DNA of 64,000 bases from NCBI GenBank assembly GCA_030762175.1, contig CM060831.1, positions 75,129,001 to 75,193,000 of the forward strand, read 5' to 3'. Positions within the stretch are counted from its first letter, which is position 1. The number at the start of each line of letters is the position of its first letter. This DNA comes from Metallyticus violacea. Lineage: Eukaryota > Arthropoda > Insecta > Mantodea > Metallyticidae. Below are positions 11,724 through 22,439 of this stretch, one piece after another. The translations under genes were made by a program, and so were the position numbers. The notes beneath the pieces were generated by a model. It did not search any database, was not told the origin of the DNA, and saw only the letters and a list, made by a program, of their open reading frames with translations.

Positions 11724-12349
11724 ACCAACTCCATAAACCCAACATTCTCAACATATAGGAAGAAATTCATTCATTCTGTACATATACCTGCATTTTGGGC
11801 CACTCGTGTGTTTATATTTATATCACTTTCTTTGGGCATAAACTCTAGTGTTTAATAATGTCACATTCCACATACATTAATAACGGTATGTAATATACTA
11901 GTAACATGTATTGTGCTGCTCTTTATCTGGGTAATGAATTTGTTTCTCTTGCATACGGTACAATTATGATACAGGAGCTGTTTATGATTTTTTTCAATGT
12001 AGAGCCAAAAATTCTACCCAAAAATTCTGACTACAGCTTCTAAAAATATACTCAAAATATATCAAATATATCAAATACTGAATCATAATTAAATCGACCG
12101 CCCACCTAAAATGGAAAGCGTTTGAAATTCAAAATTAGCTCTTCTACTTTAGAAACAGCATCCCCATTGTGTAATCTCCTTCCTTAATATGGGTATAAAC
12201 TCTTATGCGGCACCTTCTTGTTAATGCCAGCGCATGCATTTTAGTTAGGAAACGAATTATGTAAGTCACCCTAACTGTGGCCGAGAAGCGTCAAAAGTGC
12301 ATTCTTTATTAATTTTGAATAAACTAATTTAATGGCAAAAACAATAGGT
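11724..12349. other. AT-rich stretch, nothing recognised
   Basis: No frame above about 60 codons, no repeat and no RNA gene recognised. Confidence 0.6.
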
Positions 12350-12760
12350 GAAGTGATGTAAAATATTAATATTATCACGCGAATGCCTGCAATTTACACA
12401 TAAAAATCTAAAAAGCCCAAGCACAGTAAGAAATGTAATATAAAACAATACTACTACGTGTTTGTATTTAGTCTAAATTTTAAAGAAATCTGATGACAAA
12501 GCACAATAAACAAAGTAATATAAAATATTACTATAACCACGTGTTTGCCTTCAATGTGCAATTTAAAGAAGACTGGTGGTAAAGCACAATAAAAAAAGTA
12601 ATATGAAAATTCACCATAACCACGTGTTTGACTTCAATGTGCAATTTAAACAAGGCTGGTGGCAAAGCATAATAAACAAAGTAATATAAAACATTAATAT
12701 CACCCGTGCTTGCTTTGCATAAACACATTAAATCCCCCAAATTAAAGAAAATCACAATAA
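12350..12760. repeat. Minisatellite, period about 80-83 bp
   Basis: About 4-5 diverged tandem units. The anchor GTAATATAAAA (or a close variant) recurs at about 12435, 12515, 12598 and 12681, with a weaker start near 12356. Each unit contains an ACCACGTGTTTG-like core and an AAAGCACAATAAA segment. The outer units are the most diverged. An open frame on the minus strand (12531-12755) lies inside the array and is probably not a gene. Confidence 0.85.
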
Positions 12761-13676
12761 ATAAGATATAATTTACACAGAGCTCTGATCAGTGGATGAG
12801 GCATAGGGGTGAGCAACAAACCTACAATTTCGAATATTTTACCATTGGGCCTTGTTACTCCATCTCGCTCTGAAGTCTGAGGCATGCCCGTAGTAAGCGT
12901 AAGCGTGATGTAAGGATATCACTACTAGAAGAGTCACCAATCGGAAGAAGGGACCCACCGAGGTGGTTACCATATAGTACAAGAAAGAAACTAGGCAACA
13001 CATAACTCCTTGTAAAGACGGCACAATTTAAAATAACTACTATTAATCTCAGCTGATTAAAAACATGTTTTACTTTTATAATTTGCAGGTCAGTCACAAT
13101 TTAGGCTTGGCTTGCACGTGTTTAGAAAAAAACCTGAAATGTTATTGCAAGAAATTTATAATGTCTTGGCAAAAATAGATGAAATTTACAACCAACTGCA
13201 ACCCGGCTCCTATGAGTTAAACAGAGGTGTTATTTCTGGAATTTCTTCCTGAATGAATCACTCCTAATATACTCTGTATAACATTTGAATCAGGAATCCA
13301 TATGACAAACTACAAATGTTTTTCCAAATCAGGCACATTGATTCCTGCTATTTACTTTCCTAAAATATAGCTAACCATTTCATATATGGGTCTAACTTAG
13401 CAAATATTTCTGAACATTTTAAAACTCAGTATTTATAACATTTGCATTAAACTTTAATTGAGATGAAGAAAATTATCTATTTCATCGAAACTAATTTATT
13501 TGTTAAAATAATGAGGAAAAAGCGAATTAATTGTCACGTACATTTGCGCATCGCAATAAGCTTCATAATAGCTCCTTATATTGCCGAACAGATGTTCTCG
13601 ATATTCCTAATAGATAGAAAAAATAGAATAAAACAACCAAATAATATTACGGAGCATTTAAGAATAATGTTAAATA
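12761..13676. other. Stretch without a recognisable gene
   Basis: Overlapping minus-strand frames at 12839-13097 (61 and 80 codons) sit in a slightly GC-richer patch but show no domain. The plus frame 13463-13729 runs into the left end of the next transposon, so it is a chance frame. Confidence 0.55.
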
Positions 13677-14529
13677 CAGAGGATGTCAAAAATGTATACA
13701 TACTTCAAGTAAAGAAAAATTTGTGTTAACATAACAAAATGAATAACACAAACAAAAAATAATAAGCACTAATCATCTTAACCTTTTACAGTTACAACAG
13801 TTGCTCAAAATGCTCACCATCGGCGTCGATACACTTCTGAGTATACATTGAGCTACTGATTGAGCAACGTTTACGAAAGTGTCCTCAGTGATTGCAGTAC
13901 ACGCCGTTTCAATTTCTTCCCGAAGTACTGTCGGTGTAACTGGTTTTCCACATCCTTAAGAGTTGCCCATAGGTAGAAGTGCAACGGAATTAGATCTGAG
14001 AATGCGGTGGAAGCTCAATCGAACCTTTTCGTCCTATCCAGTGCCTTGCAAGATTGTCATCAAGGTACACACTTACATCTGGGCGGTAATGCGGTGATCT
14101 GTCAGATCTGCCCTTGTGAACATCGCATAAGTACCATGAGTCTCAAATTTGTCTCGAATACGTTGGCGATTCTGTTTTGTACACACGTCTCCATTGCCTT
14201 TGAACTTCAACAACATCCTCGGTTTTCCAATACCACTTCAAAATTGCTTTCCGCTGTTCAAACGATAATCTTGGGTCCAATTTGTTGTAGCAACGCTAGC
14301 ATAACGTGATGTCAGTCACATCTATTTACAGAATATTATATGATAATCTTGGCTTCATGTGTTCATTGTTGATTTATCTGTCATGTAGCAACACTATCAT
14401 AATGCATGTGAGTCACATCTGTTTCCAGAACATCATTCTACACATTACTGTTGTTTTTCGGTTCAACTTTGAAATATATTAAATAGATATCTACTGTGAA
14501 AATGTGTATACATTTTTTGGCACTTTCGG
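13677..14529 (-). mobile_element. Internally deleted DUF4817-type transposon, copy A
   Basis: An 853-bp non-autonomous copy flanked by TA on both sides (13675-13676 and 14530-14531). The left end CAGAGGATGTCAAAAATGTA is roughly the inverse of the right end (ACATTTTTTGGCACTTTCGG). On the minus strand it still encodes pieces of a transposase: the first domain near 14290-14120 (ILKWYWKT-like, RQWRR, RIRDKFETHGT), then a jump to VYLDDNLARHWIGRKGSIEL near 14060-14000, and a C-terminal piece near 13960-13800. The catalytic middle is missing. A ~90-bp direct duplication near the right end (about 14255-14440) is shared with copy B and absent from copy C. Confidence 0.85.
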
Positions 14530-15290
14530 TATAATGTACCTTCCTAAGTTTATATCTATACATTGGCTCTGATGCTGAAGAAAAGGCTTACATTTTACTT
14601 TCATACCATTCTGAATTCTATACTTTTAAGATCCATCTTCTTCTTCTTGCTCTTATTTTCCTCTCGTTAATTTCCCCGTTTCTCTGAGCGCTTTCAATGC
14701 TAGTTTGCCTTTAAGCGAGGTATACGATTTTAAATTAAGGCAGTCCAGGGTAGAAGGAAAGATGGGCTTAAAACATATAGTGTTATGTACAGACTTCTCT
14801 AAAGAGTTAGGGTGTTTTCTGAAAGTTTTATTGAGATTCACGCAAAACAAATATAAATATAATTTGTACATTTCTAAAAAATATCTTGTTTGTGTTCATG
14901 ATATGTAAGTGTTTACCTTTTGAAGCAGTTGCTTTTTTACCATCCTGTTCGCTGGCCATTTGATCGTTGAATGTGCAATTTCAAATGCGCAGTAATTTAA
15001 ACAACCGGTACGGTTTATGATTTCTTGCTTTTGATTCCTAAACATGTATACAAGTAGGATGAACAAGATATTATTACATAATTTCAATGCAAAAATGAAT
15101 AATCCCTTAACGATTTTTATATGTTGAACATTTATTCGCAAATACGGGAATATCAATTATAATTGACCACATACATTCAAGAAATGTTTCTTATTTGAAT
15201 TAGGTAAGATATAAATCTTGTGTTTGACCGAAAATGTCGTGCGGATAGAACACTTTTAATTCAAGTACAATTTGGACCACGTATACATTC
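14530..15290. other. AT-rich stretch, nothing recognised
   Basis: Frames at 14653-14871 (minus), 14705-14908 (plus) and 14896-15156 (minus, 86 codons) lack domains and overlap one another, as chance frames do. Confidence 0.55.
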
Positions 15291-15296
15291 CATTTG

Positions 15297-15480
15297 GCCT
15301 TGGCGGTCTAGGGGTAGTGCGCTTTCCTCTGAGCTTTAGAATCGCGGGCTCATAACCGACCAGGACGATCTGGAGCGCAAATGCCCCAGAAAAGGATTAA
15401 AGTCATGAGTTCTGTTAAAGGACTCAGCCTGTAAAAAGAGCTCCTTGAATCTAATTATTGGCCGTCCAAATAATACCTTA
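15297..15480 (+). repeat. Possible tRNA-derived SINE
   Basis: The head GGCCTTGGCGGTCTAGGGGT AGTGCG resembles a tRNA A-box region. Downstream, ATCGCGGGCTCATAACCGAC occupies the B-box position but departs from the consensus. GACCAGGACGATCTGG then resembles a 3' acceptor. The body that follows contains CCCCAGAAAAGGATTAAAGT. I see only one copy, so the family is uncertain. Confidence 0.5.
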
Positions 15481-16614
15481 GTTCCTTGACACATAGTCTT
15501 ATAAGCCATGAGCTTATTAACCTCTACTTTCTGTTGGAATATAAGCGTAACTAAACTTTCCTTGATAATAGAAATTCCCACCATGAAAGGCGTCCAGTGT
15601 TGCCGGACTTAGTTACTTGTCGCTTTCTGACGTTTTTTCTATAAATACGCCGATATCCACCGGTTATATTCTGATACATATAAAATTATCTAAAGAATAT
15701 TTCTGGTAGCTACATATATTGGACCATAGAACTTACAATTCCCTGTCTGCTGAAGCTATGAAGTAACCATGGGGTTTCCGATACTATCTCATAGATCTCT
15801 GAATTTCCATTCCATTTCCATATCCATTCCAGTATGAACATTTTACATAAAATTGCATAAAAATATTCTCTCTGAGAGACATAAGGAGGATTTTCAGACT
15901 CTGCTGCCCCCTCAGAATTCTCATTGGTCACTACAACAGTATGAAGATTTTAATAAAAAAGTTGTATCATACATGGAGTTATGTAAAAATTCATTTTTAA
16001 ATAAATAATTTTATAGCGCTTAATACTCTTCAAGATAATAATAAAGTTCATAAATAAAAGATATAAACCAAATATGAAATATCAAAATTATGCCATTAAA
16101 ATCTTGAGATATTTTGCATTTTGCCGAACTTATTAGCTAGAGTTCCAAGTGTTAGTACAGTTGACAATCTTTTGAGAGAGAATACTGAAGTACGATGAGA
16201 AGAACATCAAATACAGCAACGAATGGTAGAAGAAACTGTGGGCTAAATGTATTTTTATTCGACTTTAGTAAATTTATTTACATTATTGTTCACATATAAT
16301 TTTTTTTTAATATTAGGAAAATGATGCTAATCTACAGCTGACTTTATTACCCATGATTGAATTTTTAAACTATACATTGTAAATTTTTCATAATACTGCT
16401 AATTTGTACTTTATTTTATGAGATATGTGGCTCTTTCATGCGATTTATTGGTGTAAAGTTGGCGACAATGATTAGCAATCATTTGGCAACCCTTGAGTAG
16501 CCCATATTCCGAAATCGTATAACATTGCGTTTCCACTGACAAGAAAGAGCTGTTATATCAAAAATAAAACCGAAAGTTAACAGGAGACGCGCACTGTAGA
16601 TTTATAACAGGGCT
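15481..16614. other. AT-rich stretch without a recognisable gene
   Basis: A minus-strand frame of 73 codons (15710-15931), with the segment WKWNGNSEIYEIV, has a more balanced composition than its neighbours, but I cannot place it. The rest is AT-rich. Confidence 0.5.
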
Positions 16615-17026
16615 GAAAGGTTTTCAACGGTATACATCATCCTTAAAAGTTCTCCATAGGTAGAACGGTGGTTCTGTTCTGTACACACGTCTCCATTGCC
16701 TTTGAACTTCAACAACATTCTTGGTTTTCCAATACCACTTCAAAATTGCTTTCCGCTGTTCAAACGATAATCTTGGCTCCATTTTGTTGCAGCAACGCTA
16801 GCATAATGTAATGTGAGTCATCTGTTTAGAGAACATCATATGATAATCTTGACTTCATTTGTTCCTTGTTGATTTACCTGTCACGTAGCAAAACTATCAT
16901 AATGTATGTGAGTCATCTGTTTACAGAACATCATACTACACATTACTGTTGTTTTTCGGTGCAACTTTGAAATATATTAAATAGATATCTAAAGTGAAAC
17001 TGTGTATACATTTTTGGTACCCTCGA
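16615..17026 (-). mobile_element. Internally deleted DUF4817-type transposon, copy B
   Basis: Same family as 13677-14529. Its right end (TTTTTGGTACCCTCGA) is followed by TA at 17027. Towards the left, homology jumps near 16663 from the ATCCTTAAAAGTTCTCCATA segment directly to the GTTCTGTACACACGTCTCCA segment, so it has lost more of the interior than copy A. Its left terminal repeat is not visible. It shares copy A's ~90-bp duplication (two versions of the GATAATCTTG to ACATCAT block, 16765-16945). Confidence 0.8.
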
Positions 17027-18783
17027 TATAACTGATATAATAGATATAACATATTTATGCATTTACCTGGCATTGTTAACATCAAACAATTCTAAACAGA
17101 TTGTTAAATGAATTCTAATGCAAGTCACACATTTTTGGCCATTTAAGAAATAAATATTCACTTGAGTTTGAATAGATTGTTAGTATATATCACATCTGCA
17201 CTACGAAATGCTTGACGACACTGAGTAGACCTATAAATGTGTTTTTGTTTTGTACATTTATCTGTTAGTCCCTTCCTAATAATAGTAAACCTAAGACAAG
17301 ATAAACTTATCCTTTTAAGACTGATTATTTTATTCCCTCACTAGATGGCTTATCTGCTTTTCCTGTTATCAGCAATGTGATCTTCTTTAAAGATAATAAG
17401 TAACTGACAAATTTCAATCTCCAGGGGTGCCTTATTAATAAAAATGTTATCTACAACTCAAGTCGTAATTTTGTTGTTGAGGAGTGTAATCTGCAACGTT
17501 ATTCGAATGCTTAATCGCCAGTTGCTCTCTAACTGAACTGGCCGTTGTGTTTCAAATTGTGTTGCTTTCTCTCCAGTAATTGACGGGTGCATTTACAGCC
17601 ACCCCGCTTCGCCCACTGCAGGCCTGCCTTGCGGTGAAGAAGGCGCACAGCATTGCGAAGCTAACCCTTCTCTGCCGCTGACTTGACGGATTCTCAACCC
17701 CTAGACATGATGAGGAATTTCCCTGTGGTACAACACACAGCAAATATTTGGAGTATGCCTCGTGCTTCTTTTTCGGGGTGGAAGGGAGTTCTGTAAAGCT
17801 GCTCACGGATATTGTGGTTCTGGGCTGGAAAGGCAAAGAGTAAAGGAATTGAAACTGAAAAGTTTCTATTTGGCATTCTTTCGATAAAGAATCGAAATAC
17901 CATTTGTTTCATATCTCTGCTTCATCGACCATTAAATATTAATTTCAGACGAAGGTAATGAAATGCACTTGCATATCTTCCTGGGAAAAATATAATCCAA
18001 TTACTAGGAATGTTTGCCCGTTACAAATCAGAGAGTTTAGTGCTGTCAGCACCTATCTACTCAAGTCTTTTTGGTTAATTAAGAGAACCCTACTTAATAA
18101 TATCATATTTGTAAAATTTTGAATTGTTTAAAATAATAATACTATAAATACACTTAACGAAACAAAAGCTTACACACATGCCCTTAAGAATTGTATCAAT
18201 CACAAACATGTTCTCCATAATCCACATTTTGTTTGATAATTAAAAATGCAGGAATAATTGATACAAAAATTACAAAAAAAAATTAAAAATAATATCAGTT
18301 ACAATGAGGTTTTTGGAGCAAATAATGACACCATGAGTGACTAAGTGATACTATTTGAGGACTACATAATAATGCTCTTAGATAATTAATGTTTCATTTT
18401 TCACCAATAGGTTTGCATAAGTTGGCTGCAGTTTGGTATATATAAATAGTTGATTTGACCTTGTGACAATACAATGATTTGGATGTGCGATTAACTGCGA
18501 AAATAAGAGGGTATACATAATTATATGCGGGCATCTCTAAAAGTAAATGCAAGTAGCTATATAATCGCAACTACGTATTTAATGATTTTTTATTCTTGCG
18601 CAACAGTTACAATGCTGAACAGCATACATCTGCAGTGTCTCAAACATGAATCTTCTCCGATTATAACAAAAACAATATCTCGGGAAAAACCCCGTTCTAC
18701 ATCGCAAAGAAGTGACAGTATAAAGAAAATAAGGTACAACATTGTTCTATTGTTCAGAAACACCAGCAGCCTTACTATGGTTT
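17027..18783. other. Mostly AT-rich, with a GC-richer patch at 17540-17900
   Basis: The patch at 17540-17900 holds two overlapping minus-strand frames (94 and 72 codons), and a plus-strand reading contains REFCKAAHGYCGSG. No family is recognised and no convincing splice pair is seen. The plus frame 18525-18815 (96 codons) overlaps the next feature on the opposite strand. The rest is plain AT-rich DNA. Confidence 0.5.
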
Positions 18784-19060
18784 ACTACTTAGTATCACAT
18801 CTCGGATTTAAATAAGCAACATTTTTTCTCAGAGTCATGTTTAATTTTTGATTCACACTTTCGGTGACAGGTGGAATTGGTGTTCGATTAATTGTCTGAG
18901 CCATTTCATTCATTAATTTTAGGGCTTCAGGCATCTGAGGATTTGATGTTTTTAAACGTTCAATTGTATTATAAACATGTGTAAAGCTATTCTGTATGAT
19001 GTGGCAAGTCTTGAATTGGAGGGTTTTTACAATGTTAACTGCAGAACATGCGCTGTCGTC
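18784..19060 (-). pseudogene. Possible hAT transposase C-terminal fragment
   Basis: A minus-strand frame stays open for about 90 codons without an initiating ATG, ending at a stop near 18784. It reads ACSAVNIVKTLQFKTCHIIQ, then VYNTIERLKTSNPQMPEALK, and a near-terminal SVNQKLNMTLRKN. The last motif resembles the KLxxVLxKNPG segment near the C-terminus of one hAT transposase group. Length, composition and the lack of a start suggest a transposon fragment or, less likely, a host exon. The family call is tentative. Confidence 0.35.
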
Positions 19061-20067
19061 AAAGGTGTCAATTGTGTTGTAAAATCAGTGAATGGTAGCT
19101 AAAAGTCTGTGTATCGTGTTGAACAGCCTTATAGTTCTCTCGTTTACTGACCCTACTCAGTTATAAACACGTGCACTCCATTATTGGAGGAGTTAACCTG
19201 AATTCACAGGTACACCACTCCACCAGTCCCTAAGATTACAGACTTATTCTTAAATAACTTACATACAAATTATTATTACAAGCCATATTAAGTACATGTA
19301 ACAGTGCTACAATTGTAATTAGGTATAGTGTTATATTATCTGTAATATACTTCAAAATGTTTCACATAATAGGTAGTGAGTAAATCGTCAAAATTGCAAA
19401 AAATTACAATATCCATGCACATTACACATTAAAAATTCAAAAGATACAAATTTAAAAATTCGCGCTCTGCGCAGAATAGCAAAAGAAAAATGCGAAAATA
19501 AAAAATGGTCAAAGTCAGCGTACAGGTTCACTTTACAATTACAAACGAATATATGTCAGATAAGAGTAAATATAGCAAGTTTATATATAATATTAAATAT
19601 TTTCCTCAACTTTAATAGTTTTCAGCATATCTAGTTTTGGCAAAATGTTCCATTTCTGCCAGTTTGGAATCAACCATTGCTCCTTCTGTTTACCGCTGCT
19701 CTGTACTTTTAGAAGGGCTATATCAGAAATTTCGAATGTTACTATAATACCTCAGTTCATATTCAGAAGAGATTTAGGTTTTAATTAACCACGTTATAGC
19801 AGTTGATGGGAAATATTTCACACAAGCCATTTGTTGTGAGATTATGTTTCTATTTCTTTACAACATTGCCCTAAATTATTTATGCAAAAACTCTTTTTAT
19901 CCCCCCATTATTCCTTCTATTATATTGATAATATATACAAGCTCAATTCGTTTGATAATTCGTTTAGCACTTTTTGGAAATATAAGTAATAATATTAACA
20001 TCAACACTTTTTTTCGCTTTTTAGGATGTAACAATTTATCCAGTTTCTTCAAAAACATGTTATTCCA
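19061..20067. other. AT-rich stretch, nothing recognised
   Basis: Only chance frames are seen. The 134-codon plus frame at 19844-20248 runs across the left end of the following transposon, is Ile/Asn/Leu-rich, and is not a credible gene. Confidence 0.6.
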
Positions 20068-20656
20068 CAGAGGGTGCCAAAAATGTATATACTTCAAGCA
20101 AAGAAAAAACTGTGTTAACATAACAAAACTAAATTCACACAATCAGAAAATGATGCGCATTATTCACCTTAAACTTTTACAGTTACAACAATTTCTTAAA
20201 ATGTCTACCATCGGCGTCGATACACTTCTGAGTACGTTGAACTACTGACTGAGCCACGTTTGCGAAAGTGTCCTCAGCGATTGCAGCACATGCCGTTTCA
20301 ATTCTTCCCAAAGTGCTGTCAGTGTAACTGGTTTTCTACGGAATACGGTTCTCAAATTTGTCTCGAATGCGTGCAATTGTTACTCGCGTGGGCGGTTCTA
20401 TTCTGTACACACGTCTCCATTGCCTTTGAACATCAACATTCTCGGTTTTCGAATACCCCTTCAAACTTTCTTTTCAATGTTCAAACGATAATCTTGATTG
20501 GATTTTGTTGTAGCAAAGCTATCATAACGTAGTGTGAGTCGCATCTGTTTACAGAACACCATACTTCACATTACTGTTATTTTTTGGTCCAACTTTGAAA
20601 TATATTAAATAAATATCTACTGTGATAGTGTGTATCATTTTTTTTGGCAACCTCGG
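20068..20656 (-). mobile_element. Internally deleted DUF4817-type transposon, copy C
   Basis: 589 bp, bounded by CAGAGGGTGCC on the left and its near-inverse GGCAACCTCGG on the right, with TA after the right end. It shares with copy A the C-terminal coding part (20200-20330) and the first-domain part (20340-20480, where minus-strand RIRDKFE can be read). Its deletion junction, near 20338, differs from those of copies A and B, and it lacks their ~90-bp duplication. Confidence 0.85.
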
Positions 20657-21349
20657 TATTTTATTTGCTAGAGGTGTTTAGATATTCTCGAAAACATAGG
20701 ATAAAGTTTTACTTAAAACTAGCCTTTAATAAAATTTAAAAGTATTTCATTTCCGAAGAGAATGTTCTTAAACTCCGCATTGAGAATAAGCATTTAATAT
20801 GTTGCTACATAAAATGACATTATGTTTGTAAAATTTCAAAATTTTTATAAATCTAATATAAAATGGAAGTATTTAGGATTGCTTTTTGCGTTGAAATAGC
20901 ACGCAATTCTTAATGAAAAGTTGATGCCTCTGAATATAACTTACTTAATACAACGTTATTTTAAATATTTATGTACATGCTATGCTGCAAAACTGTTAGA
21001 TCTCAGATCTGGGATGGTTTAGTTCCTTTGCACCTAACGCCACATACACTCACATAGAAGTATTTTTACAGCCTTTGTGTGGAAAAGCTCTGTTGATGCA
21101 TTCAGCGAGATCCTTGCGGCTGTCAAATATCCTTGGTTTATAGGTCACACCATACTCCCTATGTATTTCAGCAATTATCACATTCTTTAGAAACTCATGA
21201 TCCTCGTTGGTGCATTCCAGAATTTCCTTTATGACAGTGGGCTAATCAAATATAAATTGCCTTATTTTGTAGTTTATTAAACCAAACGTTTGGAAAAACG
21301 GGAAATATATAATATTTCTACATTGATTTACAAACACATTTTCCCAGCG
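20657..21349. other. AT-rich stretch, nothing recognised
   Basis: No frame, repeat or RNA gene recognised. Part of 21050-21240 could be decayed 3' sequence of the mariner relic to the right, but I cannot show it. Confidence 0.5.
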
Positions 21350-22100
21350 TATAGTAAGCATTATCGAAGAAAAACTGCGAATAGTTTTCCAGTCAGTAGC
21401 TCAAGGCATTGCATTTCTTCATTTAAGGATCCAAACAAAGAAGCACAAGGCGATAAGTCTGAACTATAGGGAAGATGTTCCGGAAATTTCCTCGGATTTT
21501 TTCCGTATCAAAAGATCTGCATGCTGTGAGCATTGTCTTTGAGAAAAATAACTTTTTAAATCGGTCGTTGATGTATTTTTTCGCCGATAATCACGTTTGG
21601 CCGCTACCAGAAGAGGGTAGTAATAAGCATAGTTGGCTGATCGATATTTATGAAGAAAATCGATGAACAAAAGCCGTGGAAGTCCCAAAAACTATCAAGA
21701 AAACCTTCCCAACTAACATGGAAGTTTTTTTGCTTTGACAGGAGTGGAATCCCCCTCATATCCTCAATTACGTGCTCCATTGCTTCTACTCAAGAGTTCA
21801 GTGGTAAACCATATTTTATCGCAGATTACGGTTCAATTCTGAAATATTGCAACCTTTTGATTCTTAGTGAGAATTCGAGGAACTCACCTTTCCGAGACTT
21901 TTCGATAATCCATGTCATCTGAAATGATGAACTGAACATTTTCATGACTTATTACAATCTCAGAAGTGATTTCAGACATCGTCAAAGATTCCATACGGTT
22001 AGCTATCTCGTTAAGATCGAAGTTGTTAACTTTCGCTTGACACAGTTTCTCGAACTTCTGTGAAACTTTTGTGCCACAAATAGACATACTTGTATCTTAA
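21350..22100 (-). pseudogene. Mariner-like transposase relic
   Basis: Minus-strand reading, several frames. The N-terminal DNA-binding part (22087-21884) includes KFEKLCQAK, DLNEIANRMES and DYRKVSER, like the HTH and linker of mariner transposases. The middle reads HVIEDMRGIPLL and then FHGLPRLLFIDFLHKYRS near 21690-21640, matching the mariner WDxxGxLLIDFL segment. The second catalytic block is FLKDNAHS near 21540. The third is PYSSDLSPCASLFGSL near 21470-21410, where the expected Asp after PC is Ala. Frameshifts separate these pieces, so it is inactive. Confidence 0.7.
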
Positions 22101-22152
22101 ACAGCGTTCTTATGCTCAAACTGCATCCATAATCTTGCAAAAACTTAGCCGA

Positions 22153-22438
22153 CTTTATTTGATTTATTTACGGACACTGTTTAACATCTCAGGTCATCAG
22201 CGTCCCATTGAAATCACGGCGTGAAACGGCCGATAAATTTTGCTCAGAGGCCTCTTTTTTTCAGGCTTGAGGTTCTTTATCGTGCCGAGAGTCTACGATA
22301 CGGGACCCATGGCTTTACTTCCCTTCCGAAGGAAACCGTACTTAGGATATTTACGCCCGAAAAAATCCATTGAACCCGAGATCTTGGGTTTAGGAGGCAA
22401 ATATGGTTACCACTACACCACCAGAACCGATTTAAGCG
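22153..22438 (-). repeat. tRNA-derived SINE, family 1, copy 1 (inverted)
   Basis: Reverse-strand copy of the family described at 26074-26365. It includes the TTCGGAAGGGAAGTAAAGCC-type body (seen here as its complement) and the tRNA-like head at the right end. Part of the B-box region is missing: the reading goes from ATCCATTGAACCCGAG straight into GATCTTGGGTTTAGGAGGC. An open frame crossing it (22240-22467) is not a gene. Confidence 0.88.
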
Positions 22439-22439
22439 T

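Noticed and set aside
19844..20248. 134-codon plus frame
   Set aside because: Ile/Asn-rich chance frame that runs across the end of the transposon at 20068.
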